Source of the DNA: a virus
Direction: 5' to 3' (one strand)
Length of the DNA stretch: 62,635 bases
IMG/VR virus record: IMGVR_UViG_3300042888_003244
Location: 1-62,635 of that record
Part shown: piece after piece, positions 16,537 to 23,705 of the stretch
Layout: each line of letters starts with the position of its first letter
How positions within the stretch are numbered: the stretch's first letter is position 1
Translations under genes and position numbers: made by a program
The notes under the pieces: generated by a model
Database searches by the model: none
What the model saw: the letters and a program-made list of their open reading frames with translations, nothing else
What the model was told of the DNA's origin: nothing

Positions 16537-17025
16537 TTACTCTTCATCTTGATTTTCTAACTCACTAACTACATAGTCGATAAAACTATCAAGTTCATAT
16601 TCATAACCTGAACAAAAGTCAAAGACATCAAAATCTTTTCCGTTTATCTGAACTCCAAAGTCTGGAGATGTGAATGTTGTTTCTGGATAGTAAACGATTC
16701 TTCCTTCAAGTCTTCCACTTATTGTTTTCCCGTTTTCTATAAGATCTGGACAAGTAAGTGTTCCTAAGTAATGTATCTCATCTCCATATTCTTCTATAGA
16801 GTCAAATTCAAACTTGAACATTCCAGCATAGTCTTCGAAGACCTTTTCACTTTCTTCTTTAGTAAGTGCATTATGTACTGCTTCTTCACCGCCGGATTTA
16901 TGTGCATCCAAAAACTCTTTCTCTAATGAAGTCAATGATTTCATACCATACTTAGATATTTTGTCTAGTATGTCGTCGACTCGTTGTGCGGTCGAATAAC
17001 CTTCGTATCTCATTAGATGTCTCAT
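16537..17025 (-). CDS. Hypothetical protein with DUF6576-like ILDKIS motif, 162 aa
   Basis: ATG at 17025 is preferred over an in-frame GTG at 17031. The protein begins MRHLMRYEGYS, loosely like the shared leader, then carries DILDKISKYGMKSLTSLEKE (about 15-35), which matches the ILDKIS..G...LT..E..FL motif at the C-termini of Bacteroidota rhomboid-type and other proteins (DUF6576-like). The C-terminal 90 residues are acidic with a beta-rich stretch (LIENGKTISGRLEGRIVYY). Related motifs occur at 32809-33429 and 37508-37972. Function unknown. Confidence 0.7.
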   Translation of the reverse strand: MRHLMRYEGYSTAQRVDDILDKISKYGMKSLTSLEKEFLDAHKSGGEEAVHNALTKEESEKVFEDYAGMFKFEFDSIEEYGDEIHYLGTLTCPDLIENGKTISGRLEGRIVYYPETTFTSPDFGVQINGKDFDVFDFCSGYEYELDSFIDYVVSELENQDEE

Positions 17026-17035
17026 AATCACAATG

Positions 17036-17046
17036 TATATATTAAA
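17036..17046 (-). promoter_or_regulatory. Late-type promoter motif TTTAATATATA
   Basis: Exact minus-strand copy, 10 bases before ATG 17025 and just after the stop of the gene ending at 17061. Confidence 0.6.
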
Positions 17047-17060
17047 TTAGACACTCGTTT

Positions 17061-17408
17061 TTATACAGAACCTTTGATTTCCCACGGATTCCAGTCTTTT
17101 ATAGGTTCCATTAGTTTCTTTTTAATAGTTTCATATACGGGTATTAGATTGCCTGATGTCTGGTATATAGCTATGTAATTATTTTGATACTTTTCGGAAT
17201 CAAAGTCTTCTATTTCTTTATCTTCTAAAACTGAATCTAATCGACTTTGTCTTTCCCATGCTTTTACTGAGTTTATATAGCTATCTACAAAGAATATAAG
17301 AAATCCATTCTCTTCTTTGTGATTACGGATCATATCAAAGTCTATTCCATCATAGAAAAAGACATTGGTTCCGTTTATTTCTATATTTTCAATCAAAGTC
17401 AAAGCCAT
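17061..17408 (-). CDS. Hypothetical protein, 115 aa
   Basis: Unrecognised soluble protein. The ATG at 17408 (MALTLIENIE) is chosen; the frame is open a little further to a TTG at 17423, but ATG starts dominate here. It overlaps the end of the preceding gene by 20 bases, so coupling is likely. Alpha/beta sequence with a hydrophobic strand GFLIFFVDSYI and an acidic middle (VLEDKEIEDFDSEKY). No motif assigned. Confidence 0.6.
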   Translation of the reverse strand: MALTLIENIEINGTNVFFYDGIDFDMIRNHKEENGFLIFFVDSYINSVKAWERQSRLDSVLEDKEIEDFDSEKYQNNYIAIYQTSGNLIPVYETIKKKLMEPIKDWNPWEIKGSV

Positions 17409-17613
17409 CGAATAAGTCGTCAATCTTTTTATCTCTAAAAGATCCTATTTGTTTTCCTTCAAATTGTTCATTTTTTTCGACTTTATTTTTGAACTCTTCA
17501 AATGCCGCTCTTGATATTTTAGAAAGTGCCATTGCACCTGCTGATATCTTTCCTTCGTTTAATCTATCTGATAGATAACTTACGAACATTGGGTATAGTC
17601 TTTCGTTTTTCAT
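17389..17613 (-). CDS. Hypothetical protein, 74 aa
   Basis: Small helical protein (MKNERLYPMFVSYLSDRL...) ending in DDLFDGFDFD. ATG at 17613 lies five bases after a near-consensus promoter motif (17619-17629, one mismatch), so the in-frame upstream alternative is unlikely. The acidic C-terminal aromatic tail DLFDGFDFD looks like a short interaction peptide; clamp-binding tails in T4-like proteins are of this flavour, but this is a guess. Confidence 0.6.
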   Translation of the reverse strand: MKNERLYPMFVSYLSDRLNEGKISAGAMALSKISRAAFEEFKNKVEKNEQFEGKQIGSFRDKKIDDLFDGFDFD

Positions 17614-17618
17614 AAAAA

Positions 17619-17629
17619 TATATATCAAA
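17619..17629 (-). promoter_or_regulatory. Promoter motif variant TTTGATATATA
   Basis: One mismatch from the recurring 11-mer, five bases before ATG 17613. Confidence 0.45.
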
Positions 17630-17666
17630 TAACACCTTTCCGAATCGTGGAAAATATATATACTTT

Positions 17667-18398
17667 ATGGAAAAAGATTTAAGCTTAGGACCAGTCCTTA
17701 CAAGCAAATATGGTGAAACGAATTCAATCGCTTGGTTGAATCAAATGATAATAAAATACATAACAAGTATTTATGGTCCTTTTGGATATTCTTATAGAGC
17801 AGGAAACAAAGACATCAATGTAAACGGAAAGCTGATAAACACAGAGTACATCGACAAAATGGTGAACAACTACACAGTTTTCAAAGGAATAATAAACGAT
17901 CAGGAAATAAACACAGAGGAAGGATTCTACAACTATATGGTTGCAAACTTATTCGATGTGTATAACTACGGTGGTTCTCATTTTGATAAGATAACCTTAC
18001 CGGTTCTTATTGCAACCTCTAGACGAGGGAACATTGGTGAACAAAAGGCTTTAGCGTTTTTTAAAAACGAACTTATGAAAAGAAACGTTGAGTGTGTTAT
18101 AATACCACCAACTCTTTTAGAAGATGGTCAAGGAATAGATGGTAAGTTTATGTGGAATGGTAAAGAACTTACTATTCAAGTAAAACCTTATGATAGTATA
18201 ATGAAAAGAGATGGAATGGTAAATGTTTTTTCTCAAGGATCATTATCTCTTCAAATAATAGGTGCTGGTAAAAATGTAGACTATCTTGTTCTTTACAATC
18301 TTGAAAAGAAAGGATTTGTAATAGTAAGAGCAAGTAATGTTACTATACAAGGAAATCAGTTTATATTTCCAGAAGACAAACTCATCGCAATGATATAA
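17667..18398 (+). CDS. Putative PD-(D/E)XK-fold nuclease
   Basis: 243 residues. The second half carries a plausible restriction-endonuclease-like active site: Glu125 in GNIGEQKAL, Asp158 in GQGIDGKFMW, and a beta-strand TIQVKP with Gln171 and Lys173, spaced as in the D...(D/E/Q)XK pattern. The N-terminal 110 residues are of unknown fold. Such enzymes in phages act in recombination, host DNA degradation or Holliday junction cleavage; none can be picked from sequence. It is a single-gene plus-strand block opposite the polymerase fragment, with a shared terminator, and a ATATATATAC sequence just upstream. Confidence 0.5.
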   Translation: MEKDLSLGPVLTSKYGETNSIAWLNQMIIKYITSIYGPFGYSYRAGNKDINVNGKLINTEYIDKMVNNYTVFKGIINDQEINTEEGFYNYMVANLFDVYNYGGSHFDKITLPVLIATSRRGNIGEQKALAFFKNELMKRNVECVIIPPTLLEDGQGIDGKFMWNGKELTIQVKPYDSIMKRDGMVNVFSQGSLSLQIIGAGKNVDYLVLYNLEKKGFVIVRASNVTIQGNQFIFPEDKLIAMI

Positions 18399-18399
18399 C

Positions 18400-18431
18400 A
18401 AAAAACCCACTCATTTTGAGTGGGTTTTTTT
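18400..18431. terminator. Bidirectional hairpin terminator
   Basis: AAAACCCACTCA / TGAGTGGGTTTTTTT between convergent stops at 18398 and 18430. Confidence 0.85.
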
Positions 18432-19854
18432 ATTTTCCAAAGCCGCCGAATATATCCATTACAACAGATAATCTTTCAGTTATCTCAGGCATTCCCAATG
18501 GTTCGATAATCTTGTTTATCGGTGCCAAAATACATTTCGCAAACTGAATGTCATAATCAATCGCTGGTGCAATCTCAATCGGATAAGAACCTCTAATATA
18601 AGCAAAGATATCTCCATTGTTATTGTTTTTACAATAGTAGTATTTAATCTTAGTTCCAGACTTTACAAATTCGTACTTAGTCTGTAAATACTTGTTCTGA
18701 TGTAAAAGATAGTTATGATAAGCACTTGCTTTTACTGCGAAGTGAGCACCATTTACGAACTGAAGTGGTAAAGATTTATCATCTATTACTTTGACATCGT
18801 AGTTTGAACAAGAAGACTGCATAGCAATGTCGTCAATATCAGCCAACTCAAACTCTTTACGTAGAGCTTTGATTAGTTTAAGTAAATCCTTTATGTTGAA
18901 TGTGTTCGAATGTTCAAAAAGATACTTCACAATGTTGATAATCTTCTCTCTAGCGAACAATGGAGTCGAAGATCTTACTAACTCTACTCCTTTAGGGAAT
19001 AAGTATGTCAATCTATCATAAGGAATTCCATCTTCAAAAGAAACATGTTGAATATATTTCTTCTTAGCCAATGAGATAATAGATTCAGAAATTCTTTCAA
19101 GCTCGAAATCTTCTTTGTTTTCTACTCCAAATGTTGCTGCGTAGTCTTCTAAACATTGTTTAAAGTATCCACCATATCTAAAATGGTCCATTCCGTGAAT
19201 GTAATCTACTTCTCTCGACCAGTTCCATTCTACTTCACAAGTAAGTGCTCCACTTCCAATAAGTTTCATGAATCCTCTGTCCTTAATGAAAAGTCCGTCA
19301 GAGATTATCATCTCATAGTCTGTTGTAAGAAGTTCTTCAAATTCTGCAAGATTCGCAGCAGTTCCTAAATGATTAGGGTTGTCTGTTTTTATGTTGTTCT
19401 GTGAAAGAACTATAAATTTCTTATCAATCGATTTTAGATTTTCAGTACCTAAAAGAATATCTCTCCAATCAGAGTGGTTTATTGCAGGAAGAAAAGAAAC
19501 GAATAGTGAATCGGTATCTGCATAGATTGAAACCGGTTCACTTCTATCTATTGCAGTTACGTTTCTAACACAAAGTCTTTTGTGTAACTCAAAGTCAAAG
19601 TGCCATTGGTTGTACCAATAGTCTTCGTTGACTCTATCCATAGTTTGTGTAAGGTCTCTTCCTTGAGCGGTGATTGTTCCTGCAACGTGGTTGTTGTACA
19701 ATATGAAGTATGCTGTTGCGAAGGCTCCATAAGATCCATTCAGAACTAATTTTAGAGCGGTTTGCATCGCATTGTAGTATTCGACGGTCTTCTTAACCTC
19801 GATTGCTTGCCTTTTCAGTTCTTCTATCTTTTTAAGCTTTTCTTCCTTTGTCAT
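18430..19854 (-). CDS. 43: DNA polymerase family B, C-terminal half only (split polymerase)
   Basis: Replicative polymerase subunit fragment, 474 residues against about 900 for T4 gp43. It starts with a helical stretch (MTKEEKLKKIEELKRQ) and enters at motif B (LKLVLNGSYGAF, about 36-47), then motif C YADTDSLF (about 110-117) with both catalytic Asp, then the thumb. The 3'-5' exonuclease and motif A are absent and are not found elsewhere in the window, so the N-terminal half must be encoded outside. The C-terminus VVMDIFGGFGK resembles the clamp-binding tail of T4-type polymerases. It lies directly after a small membrane-protein gene and the clamp-like gene. Split gene 43 is known in Aeromonas T4-like phages. 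Confidence 0.85.
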   Translation of the reverse strand: MTKEEKLKKIEELKRQAIEVKKTVEYYNAMQTALKLVLNGSYGAFATAYFILYNNHVAGTITAQGRDLTQTMDRVNEDYWYNQWHFDFELHKRLCVRNVTAIDRSEPVSIYADTDSLFVSFLPAINHSDWRDILLGTENLKSIDKKFIVLSQNNIKTDNPNHLGTAANLAEFEELLTTDYEMIISDGLFIKDRGFMKLIGSGALTCEVEWNWSREVDYIHGMDHFRYGGYFKQCLEDYAATFGVENKEDFELERISESIISLAKKKYIQHVSFEDGIPYDRLTYLFPKGVELVRSSTPLFAREKIINIVKYLFEHSNTFNIKDLLKLIKALRKEFELADIDDIAMQSSCSNYDVKVIDDKSLPLQFVNGAHFAVKASAYHNYLLHQNKYLQTKYEFVKSGTKIKYYYCKNNNNGDIFAYIRGSYPIEIAPAIDYDIQFAKCILAPINKIIEPLGMPEITERLSVVMDIFGGFGK

Positions 19855-19855
19855 A

Positions 19856-20236
19856 TCATTTTATTATTTTTGTCGTGTCTATTGCTATTACTTTTGTTTC
19901 CTTTATTTCTATAATATCTACCTTTGTCTTTGTTGTGTCTTTTATCGGTCTTCTGAATACCTTCTTAGGTATTATCTCTACAATAGGTACTATCTTTCTA
20001 CTTTCTTCTAATATCTTTGATATTGAGTCTACTTTGTGTACAAGCTCTATGTTTTCGGATTTCAACATTTGTTTTTCATCAGATATTTGACTTATATCAG
20101 ATTTTAGACTTACTATCCAAAAAATTAGAACGATTGTTATAAATACCAGTGTTACTATCGAAGATGCACCGTTTGTTGTTTTGTCTCTACTTCCGTAGTT
20201 TCTTCTTCTGTTGTCGTATTTGTATCTATTATTCAT
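19856..20236 (-). CDS. Single-pass membrane protein with coiled coil, 126 aa
   Basis: Basic N-terminus (RYKYDNRRRNYGSRDK), one hydrophobic helix at about 26-46 (ASSIVTLVFITIVLIFWIVSL), a coiled coil (about 50-80) and a basic Thr/Lys/Ile-rich C-terminal region. An N-in, C-out topology with periplasmic coiled coil would fit an inner-membrane spanin, but no partner lipoprotein gene overlaps it. Its start overlaps the end of the clamp-like gene and its stop lies one base before the polymerase ATG, so all three are one unit. Function unknown. Confidence 0.7.
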   Translation of the reverse strand: MNNRYKYDNRRRNYGSRDKTTNGASSIVTLVFITIVLIFWIVSLKSDISQISDEKQMLKSENIELVHKVDSISKILEESRKIVPIVEIIPKKVFRRPIKDTTKTKVDIIEIKETKVIAIDTTKIIK

Positions 20237-21017
20237 CTTCTTCTGAAAAATCTTGTTCGAATGAAAGCATTAGGTTTGAGTCTTCGTGTTTAACAAGCAT
20301 AAAGTTGTCAAATATGTGAAACTGAATATCATCACTATCATTCACACATCCTAAGAACTTTTTGTTTAGTATTAAGTTAGAACTTCTGTCCGCGTCGATA
20401 TTGTCTATCTCCAGCTCCCATGCTGCAGTTTCTGATATCACTACCTTTCCTGCGTTTACTCCAATCTGAAGTATTTTTTCTCCGTTTATAGAAGAAAGTT
20501 TTTTGATATCAGAGAAATCGTTTTTCGCAATCGTAAAAGACCATCTACTGTTTTTCAGGTGAAGACCTTGTTCTAATTTTTGTTTGTTCATGTCTTTTAT
20601 CTCGTAGTGTTCACCACCGATCCAGTTCACTTTAAGTTTACCACCAACAATCTGCAATGCTCTTGCATCCATTATACTATCATCTTCCTGAGACTCTTTG
20701 TGAGTTATCTCTATAGTCACCTTATCACTTTCCTTTAGAAAGTTTAGATTCTTCACGAACTTCTTCGCGTTTAGAATGATGATATCTATACCATATTCCA
20801 AGTCATCTTTCATCTCGAAGAGCTCACTTGTAGGTATATTGTAGTTTTTAAATGCAAGTACGGTAGCCTTACCTAAGATAGAGTACATCATCGTGTTTCC
20901 ACTTTCTATCTTAATCTTTATGTTGTCGGATATCTTAGTCAGGTCTTCTAACTTAGATATAAACTCTGGAAGCTTTTCTGATTTTATTCTGAATTTGTCT
21001 TTTCCTGTTTTTGCCAT
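20229..21017 (-). CDS. Sliding-clamp-like protein (gp45 type, tentative)
   Basis: 262 residues; ATG at 21017 (MAKTGKDKF) is chosen over an upstream in-frame start because the latter would lie in the intergenic leader. Content is beta-rich with repeated strand-turn-strand blocks (for example IKIKIESGNTMMYSILG, DARALQIVGGKLKVNW) like a clamp with two repeated domains, and an acidic end FSEEDE. T4 gp45 is 228 residues. Position in one unit with the DNA polymerase fragment supports a processivity-clamp role; in T4 the clamp also activates late transcription. Sequence similarity by eye is weak, so this rests partly on context. Confidence 0.6.
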   Translation of the reverse strand: MAKTGKDKFRIKSEKLPEFISKLEDLTKISDNIKIKIESGNTMMYSILGKATVLAFKNYNIPTSELFEMKDDLEYGIDIIILNAKKFVKNLNFLKESDKVTIEITHKESQEDDSIMDARALQIVGGKLKVNWIGGEHYEIKDMNKQKLEQGLHLKNSRWSFTIAKNDFSDIKKLSSINGEKILQIGVNAGKVVISETAAWELEIDNIDADRSSNLILNKKFLGCVNDSDDIQFHIFDNFMLVKHEDSNLMLSFEQDFSEEDE

Positions 21018-21072
21018 AATCAATTTTATTTCTATACATGATATAGAAAAAGTCAAATTTTGTTTATTTGTT

Positions 21073-21083
21073 TTTAATATATA
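21073..21083 (+). promoter_or_regulatory. Promoter motif TTTAATATATA close to ATG
   Basis: Exact plus-strand copy, five bases before ATG 21089. Confidence 0.55.
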
Positions 21084-21088
21084 AAGTC

Positions 21089-21616
21089 ATGATAAATAAA
21101 TGGAATGAATTCATAAGAGAGTTTGTTGAATCAACTGGATTGATTGATGCAAAAATGCAAGAGCTCAAAGATTTGATAGATGGTATGTCCGATGGACAGA
21201 ACCTTATATACGAATGGGAGAACAAAGACGACCATCAGTTATTGGTTAATTTTACTAGCGGTGATCTTTCTCTTAGATATGAGTTTGACATTGATGATTT
21301 ACACGTTACAAAAATTGCTGGTGATACTGTAGACTATAAGACTGATGTTGAGTCTATGGAAGAAGGATTAGATCTTATTGAAAAGGATATTCAATCCATC
21401 TTAGGTATTGATGAAAAAAAGACAAATAATATGAAATATTTGAAAAAATTTGAGTCTTATAATTTTGAAGACTTTACACATTCCGATATGGAAGATGTAA
21501 AAGATTTATTAGAAGAAGGGTTAACTGCCGAAGAAATCGCAAATGAATTAGACTTTGATGTAAACAAAGTTAAACAAATAATCTCTTCTATTAGAAAGAG
21601 TGAAAAATTTAATTAA
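21089..21616 (+). CDS. Two-part protein with leader and internal leader-like start, 175 aa
   Basis: Starts MINKWNEFIREFVES (leader-like, with I-R-E); ATG 21089 is used because an upstream in-frame start would overlap the promoter motif. The first 110 residues are an acidic alpha/beta domain. At residue 115 the sequence restarts as MKYLKKFESYNFEDF, the shared leader again, preceded by an A-rich stretch like other translation starts, and then a small HTH-like segment (LTAEEIANELDFDVNKVKQI). The gene may be a fusion of two ancestral leader proteins, or an internal start at 21431 may also be used to make a 61-residue protein. Function unknown. Confidence 0.7.
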   Translation: MINKWNEFIREFVESTGLIDAKMQELKDLIDGMSDGQNLIYEWENKDDHQLLVNFTSGDLSLRYEFDIDDLHVTKIAGDTVDYKTDVESMEEGLDLIEKDIQSILGIDEKKTNNMKYLKKFESYNFEDFTHSDMEDVKDLLEEGLTAEEIANELDFDVNKVKQIISSIRKSEKFN

Positions 21617-21625
21617 AAAAAAGTT

Positions 21626-21835
21626 ATGAAAAATTTATTACTATTTGAAGACTACAATGAAGTTCTTATATTAGAAAAAAATATCCCGACTAACCCAGAA
21701 CTATGGGCAAAGTGCAAAGCTTCTGCCAAATCAAAATATGATGTTTGGCCATCAGCATATGCATGTGGTTTTGCTGCTAAAAAATATAAAGCAGAAGGTG
21801 GTAAATGGAAAAAAGAAAAGAAAAAGAAGAAATAA
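21626..21835 (+). CDS. Small basic protein with leader, 69 aa
   Basis: Begins MKNLLLFEDYNEVLILEKN (leader-like, with I-L-E). The remaining 45 residues hold a small domain (NPELWAKCKASAKSKYDVW, then PSAYACGFAAKKYKAEGG) common in phage and giant-virus proteins, and an extremely basic tail of lysines. DNA binding is likely from charge. Its stop overlaps the next start (TAATG), pairing it with another small basic leader protein. Function not established. Confidence 0.7.
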   Translation: MKNLLLFEDYNEVLILEKNIPTNPELWAKCKASAKSKYDVWPSAYACGFAAKKYKAEGGKWKKEKKKKK

Positions 21836-22128
21836 TGGAATATTTATTATTATTTGAACAATTCATATTAGAAGAAAAGAAACCAAAAGGTGGTCTTGAT
21901 AAATGGTTCAAAGAAAAGTGGGTTGATATATCTAAGACTAATGCTGATGGAACACATCCACCATGTGGTAGAGATGATGCTGATAAAGGATCTTATCCAA
22001 AGTGTAGAAAGGTAAGAGTAGCTGCAAGGATGACTGATAAAGAGAAAAAAGCTTCAACTAGAAGAAAAAGAAAAGTTGAAAAAGAAGGCTCTAAAGGAAG
22101 TGGTAGAAAACCAAATTACGCTAAATAA
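21835..22128 (+). CDS. Small basic DUF5872-like protein with leader, 97 aa
   Basis: ATG at 21835 overlaps the stop of the preceding gene; an earlier in-frame ATG at 21805 lies inside that gene. Begins MEYLLLFEQFILEEKK (leader-like, I-L-E), then a basic domain with GLDKWFKEKWVDISK, PPCGRDDA, YPKCRK and AARMTDKEKKASTRRKRK, as in the family I know as DUF5872. The two Cys and the high Arg/Lys content suggest nucleic-acid binding. The pairing with 21626-21835 and the shared leader suggest both are packaged with DNA. This is inference. Confidence 0.7.
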   Translation: MEYLLLFEQFILEEKKPKGGLDKWFKEKWVDISKTNADGTHPPCGRDDADKGSYPKCRKVRVAARMTDKEKKASTRRKRKVEKEGSKGSGRKPNYAK

Positions 22129-22146
22129 AATTTGATAAAAATAAAA

Positions 22147-22177
22147 TAAAAAACCACTCATTTGAGTGGCTTTTTTT
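22147..22177. terminator. Bidirectional hairpin terminator
   Basis: CCACTCA / TGAGTGG stem flanked by an A-run and a T-run, between convergent stops at 22128 and 22176. Confidence 0.85.
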
Positions 22178-23246
22178 ATGCGTTATATTTGAAGTTGTGA
22201 TTCTCTTCTATATTTAGAAGTGTTTGGTAAATCAACTTAACAATACTCTTAACATCGTCTTTGTGAACAGTTTCACAAGTTGTATGCATGTATTTCAAAG
22301 GAAGTGAAATCAATACAGAAGGAACTCCACCATTTGAATAAGCGAATGCATCTGTATCTGTTCCCGTCGATGTTGAACTTGCTGCCAACTGAACAGGAAT
22401 ATCTTTTTTATCAGCAACATCCAATACTAACTTTCTCAATTTGTTGTGTACTGCAGGTGCTCTTGTGATAACACCACCTTGACCAGCAACGTGTTCACCT
22501 TCTTTGCTTGCGGTATAACAAGGTGATGATGTTTCATGACACACGTCTGTTATGATTGCTACATTTGGTTTGATTGTTTGAGTAACCATTTGAGCACCTC
22601 TCAATCCAATCTCTTCCTGAACAGAGTTCACGATATAAAGTTTGAAAGGAAGTTTTTTACCTTTCTCTGATAATTTTCTAGCAACTTCTGCAATCATGAA
22701 TCCACCGATTCTGTTGTCCAATGCTCTTCCTGTGTAATAGTCTGTTCCAAGTTTCATAAACTCATCTTTAAAAGTGATTACAGTTCCAACATTAATACCC
22801 ATTTGAAGAACTTCTTCTTTACTTGCAGCACCCACGTCGATAAAGATAGAATCTAAATCTGCTTCTTTCTTTCTATAAGAAATGTGAATAGCTGGATGTC
22901 CAAAGATTCCGTCTATTGGTCCATTATCTCCCCAAAGTGTTACTCTCATAGAAGGAGCGATTGTAGTATCAGACCCACCGTTTCTGATTACTTTGATATA
23001 CCCTTTTGAATCGATGTGGTTTACAAACCAACTAATTTCGTCGGCATGTGCCTCAATAACTACTTTAAAGTCTGAGTCCATGTTTCCCATAATACCATAA
23101 GCAGTACCATAGTTGTCAAGTTCTACTTTATCGACATACTTAGAGATATAGTCCATCCAAACTTTTTGACCACCTAATTCATATTCGAATCCTGTTGGTG
23201 CATTGCTGTTTAAATAGCTTTCTAAAAATTTTTCGTCTAATTTCAT
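22176..23246 (-). CDS. M42-family metallo-aminopeptidase
   Basis: Cytoplasmic co-catalytic zinc exopeptidase (M42, glutamyl aminopeptidase/endoglucanase M type) that trims short peptides. 356 residues, full family length. Ligands are visible: His67 in EAHADE, Asp177 in RALDNR, Glu211-Glu212 in VQEEIGLRG (catalytic base and ligand), Asp234 in TDVCHE, and His321 in MHTTCE, where cellular enzymes usually have MHS. It is a single-gene minus-strand block facing the small basic proteins, with no partner gene. It is unusual in a phage and may be a host-derived metabolic gene that recycles peptides for amino acids. Confidence 0.9.
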   Translation of the reverse strand: MKLDEKFLESYLNSNAPTGFEYELGGQKVWMDYISKYVDKVELDNYGTAYGIMGNMDSDFKVVIEAHADEISWFVNHIDSKGYIKVIRNGGSDTTIAPSMRVTLWGDNGPIDGIFGHPAIHISYRKKEADLDSIFIDVGAASKEEVLQMGINVGTVITFKDEFMKLGTDYYTGRALDNRIGGFMIAEVARKLSEKGKKLPFKLYIVNSVQEEIGLRGAQMVTQTIKPNVAIITDVCHETSSPCYTASKEGEHVAGQGGVITRAPAVHNKLRKLVLDVADKKDIPVQLAASSTSTGTDTDAFAYSNGGVPSVLISLPLKYMHTTCETVHKDDVKSIVKLIYQTLLNIEENHNFKYNA

Positions 23247-23317
23247 TTATTTAAGTTTTTGTTTATATCTTTTTTATATGTTTTTTTTGATTATTGTTTA
23301 GAGAACAAAGGTCAATT

Positions 23318-23328
23318 GGTAATATATA
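23318..23328 (+). promoter_or_regulatory. Promoter motif variant GGTAATATATA
   Basis: Two mismatches from the recurring 11-mer at its 5' end, 20 bases before ATG 23349. Confidence 0.4.
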
Positions 23329-23348
23329 AACAGAGTAAAACTAATAAA

Positions 23349-23705
23349 ATGATTAAATTTAGACTAAAAGAAGATTGGTATTTAGAGGATTTCTTTGATA
23401 AAGTAAAGATATACGACGCTGGTCATATCTTCTCACCAAAAGAAGACGGCAAATACATAATCAATGGACTCAATGGTGGCAAGATGTTGATGTCTTTTGA
23501 TGATATGTTGAAAGCAACTAACAATGATGTGCTTCTTTTTGAGACAATAAACGAACAAGAAATAGAGCTTACTATAGAGGAAGTTCCAGAGGATAAAGAT
23601 AATGAAGTAAAGAACTGGAGAATTCAGTTGGATGTAAAGACATCTCTAAAAAATCTTAAAAAAATAGAAGTTTTCATAAAAGAAAACATACAGGAAATGC
23701 TATGA
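23349..23705 (+). CDS. Hypothetical protein, 118 aa
   Basis: Unrecognised small protein starting MIKFRLKEDWYLEDFFDKVK; ATG at 23349 follows a promoter-like motif, and a longer in-frame extension upstream would cross that motif, so it is rejected. Beta-rich, acidic, with no cysteine cluster or membrane helix. It overlaps the aminotransferase start by four bases (ATGA), so the two are probably cotranslated. Whether it is a partner of the enzyme cannot be told. Confidence 0.65.
   Translation: MIKFRLKEDWYLEDFFDKVKIYDAGHIFSPKEDGKYIINGLNGGKMLMSFDDMLKATNNDVLLFETINEQEIELTIEEVPEDKDNEVKNWRIQLDVKTSLKNLKKIEVFIKENIQEML

Noticed and set aside
18430-19854. Frameshifted or truncated pseudogene of the polymerase
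   Set aside because: The reading frame is intact, starts at an ATG coupled to the upstream gene and keeps motifs B and C and the C-terminal tail; a split gene is simpler.
19557-20090. Additional small frames opposite the polymerase and membrane-protein genes
   Set aside because: They are shadows of real minus-strand genes without promoter motif or A-rich start region.
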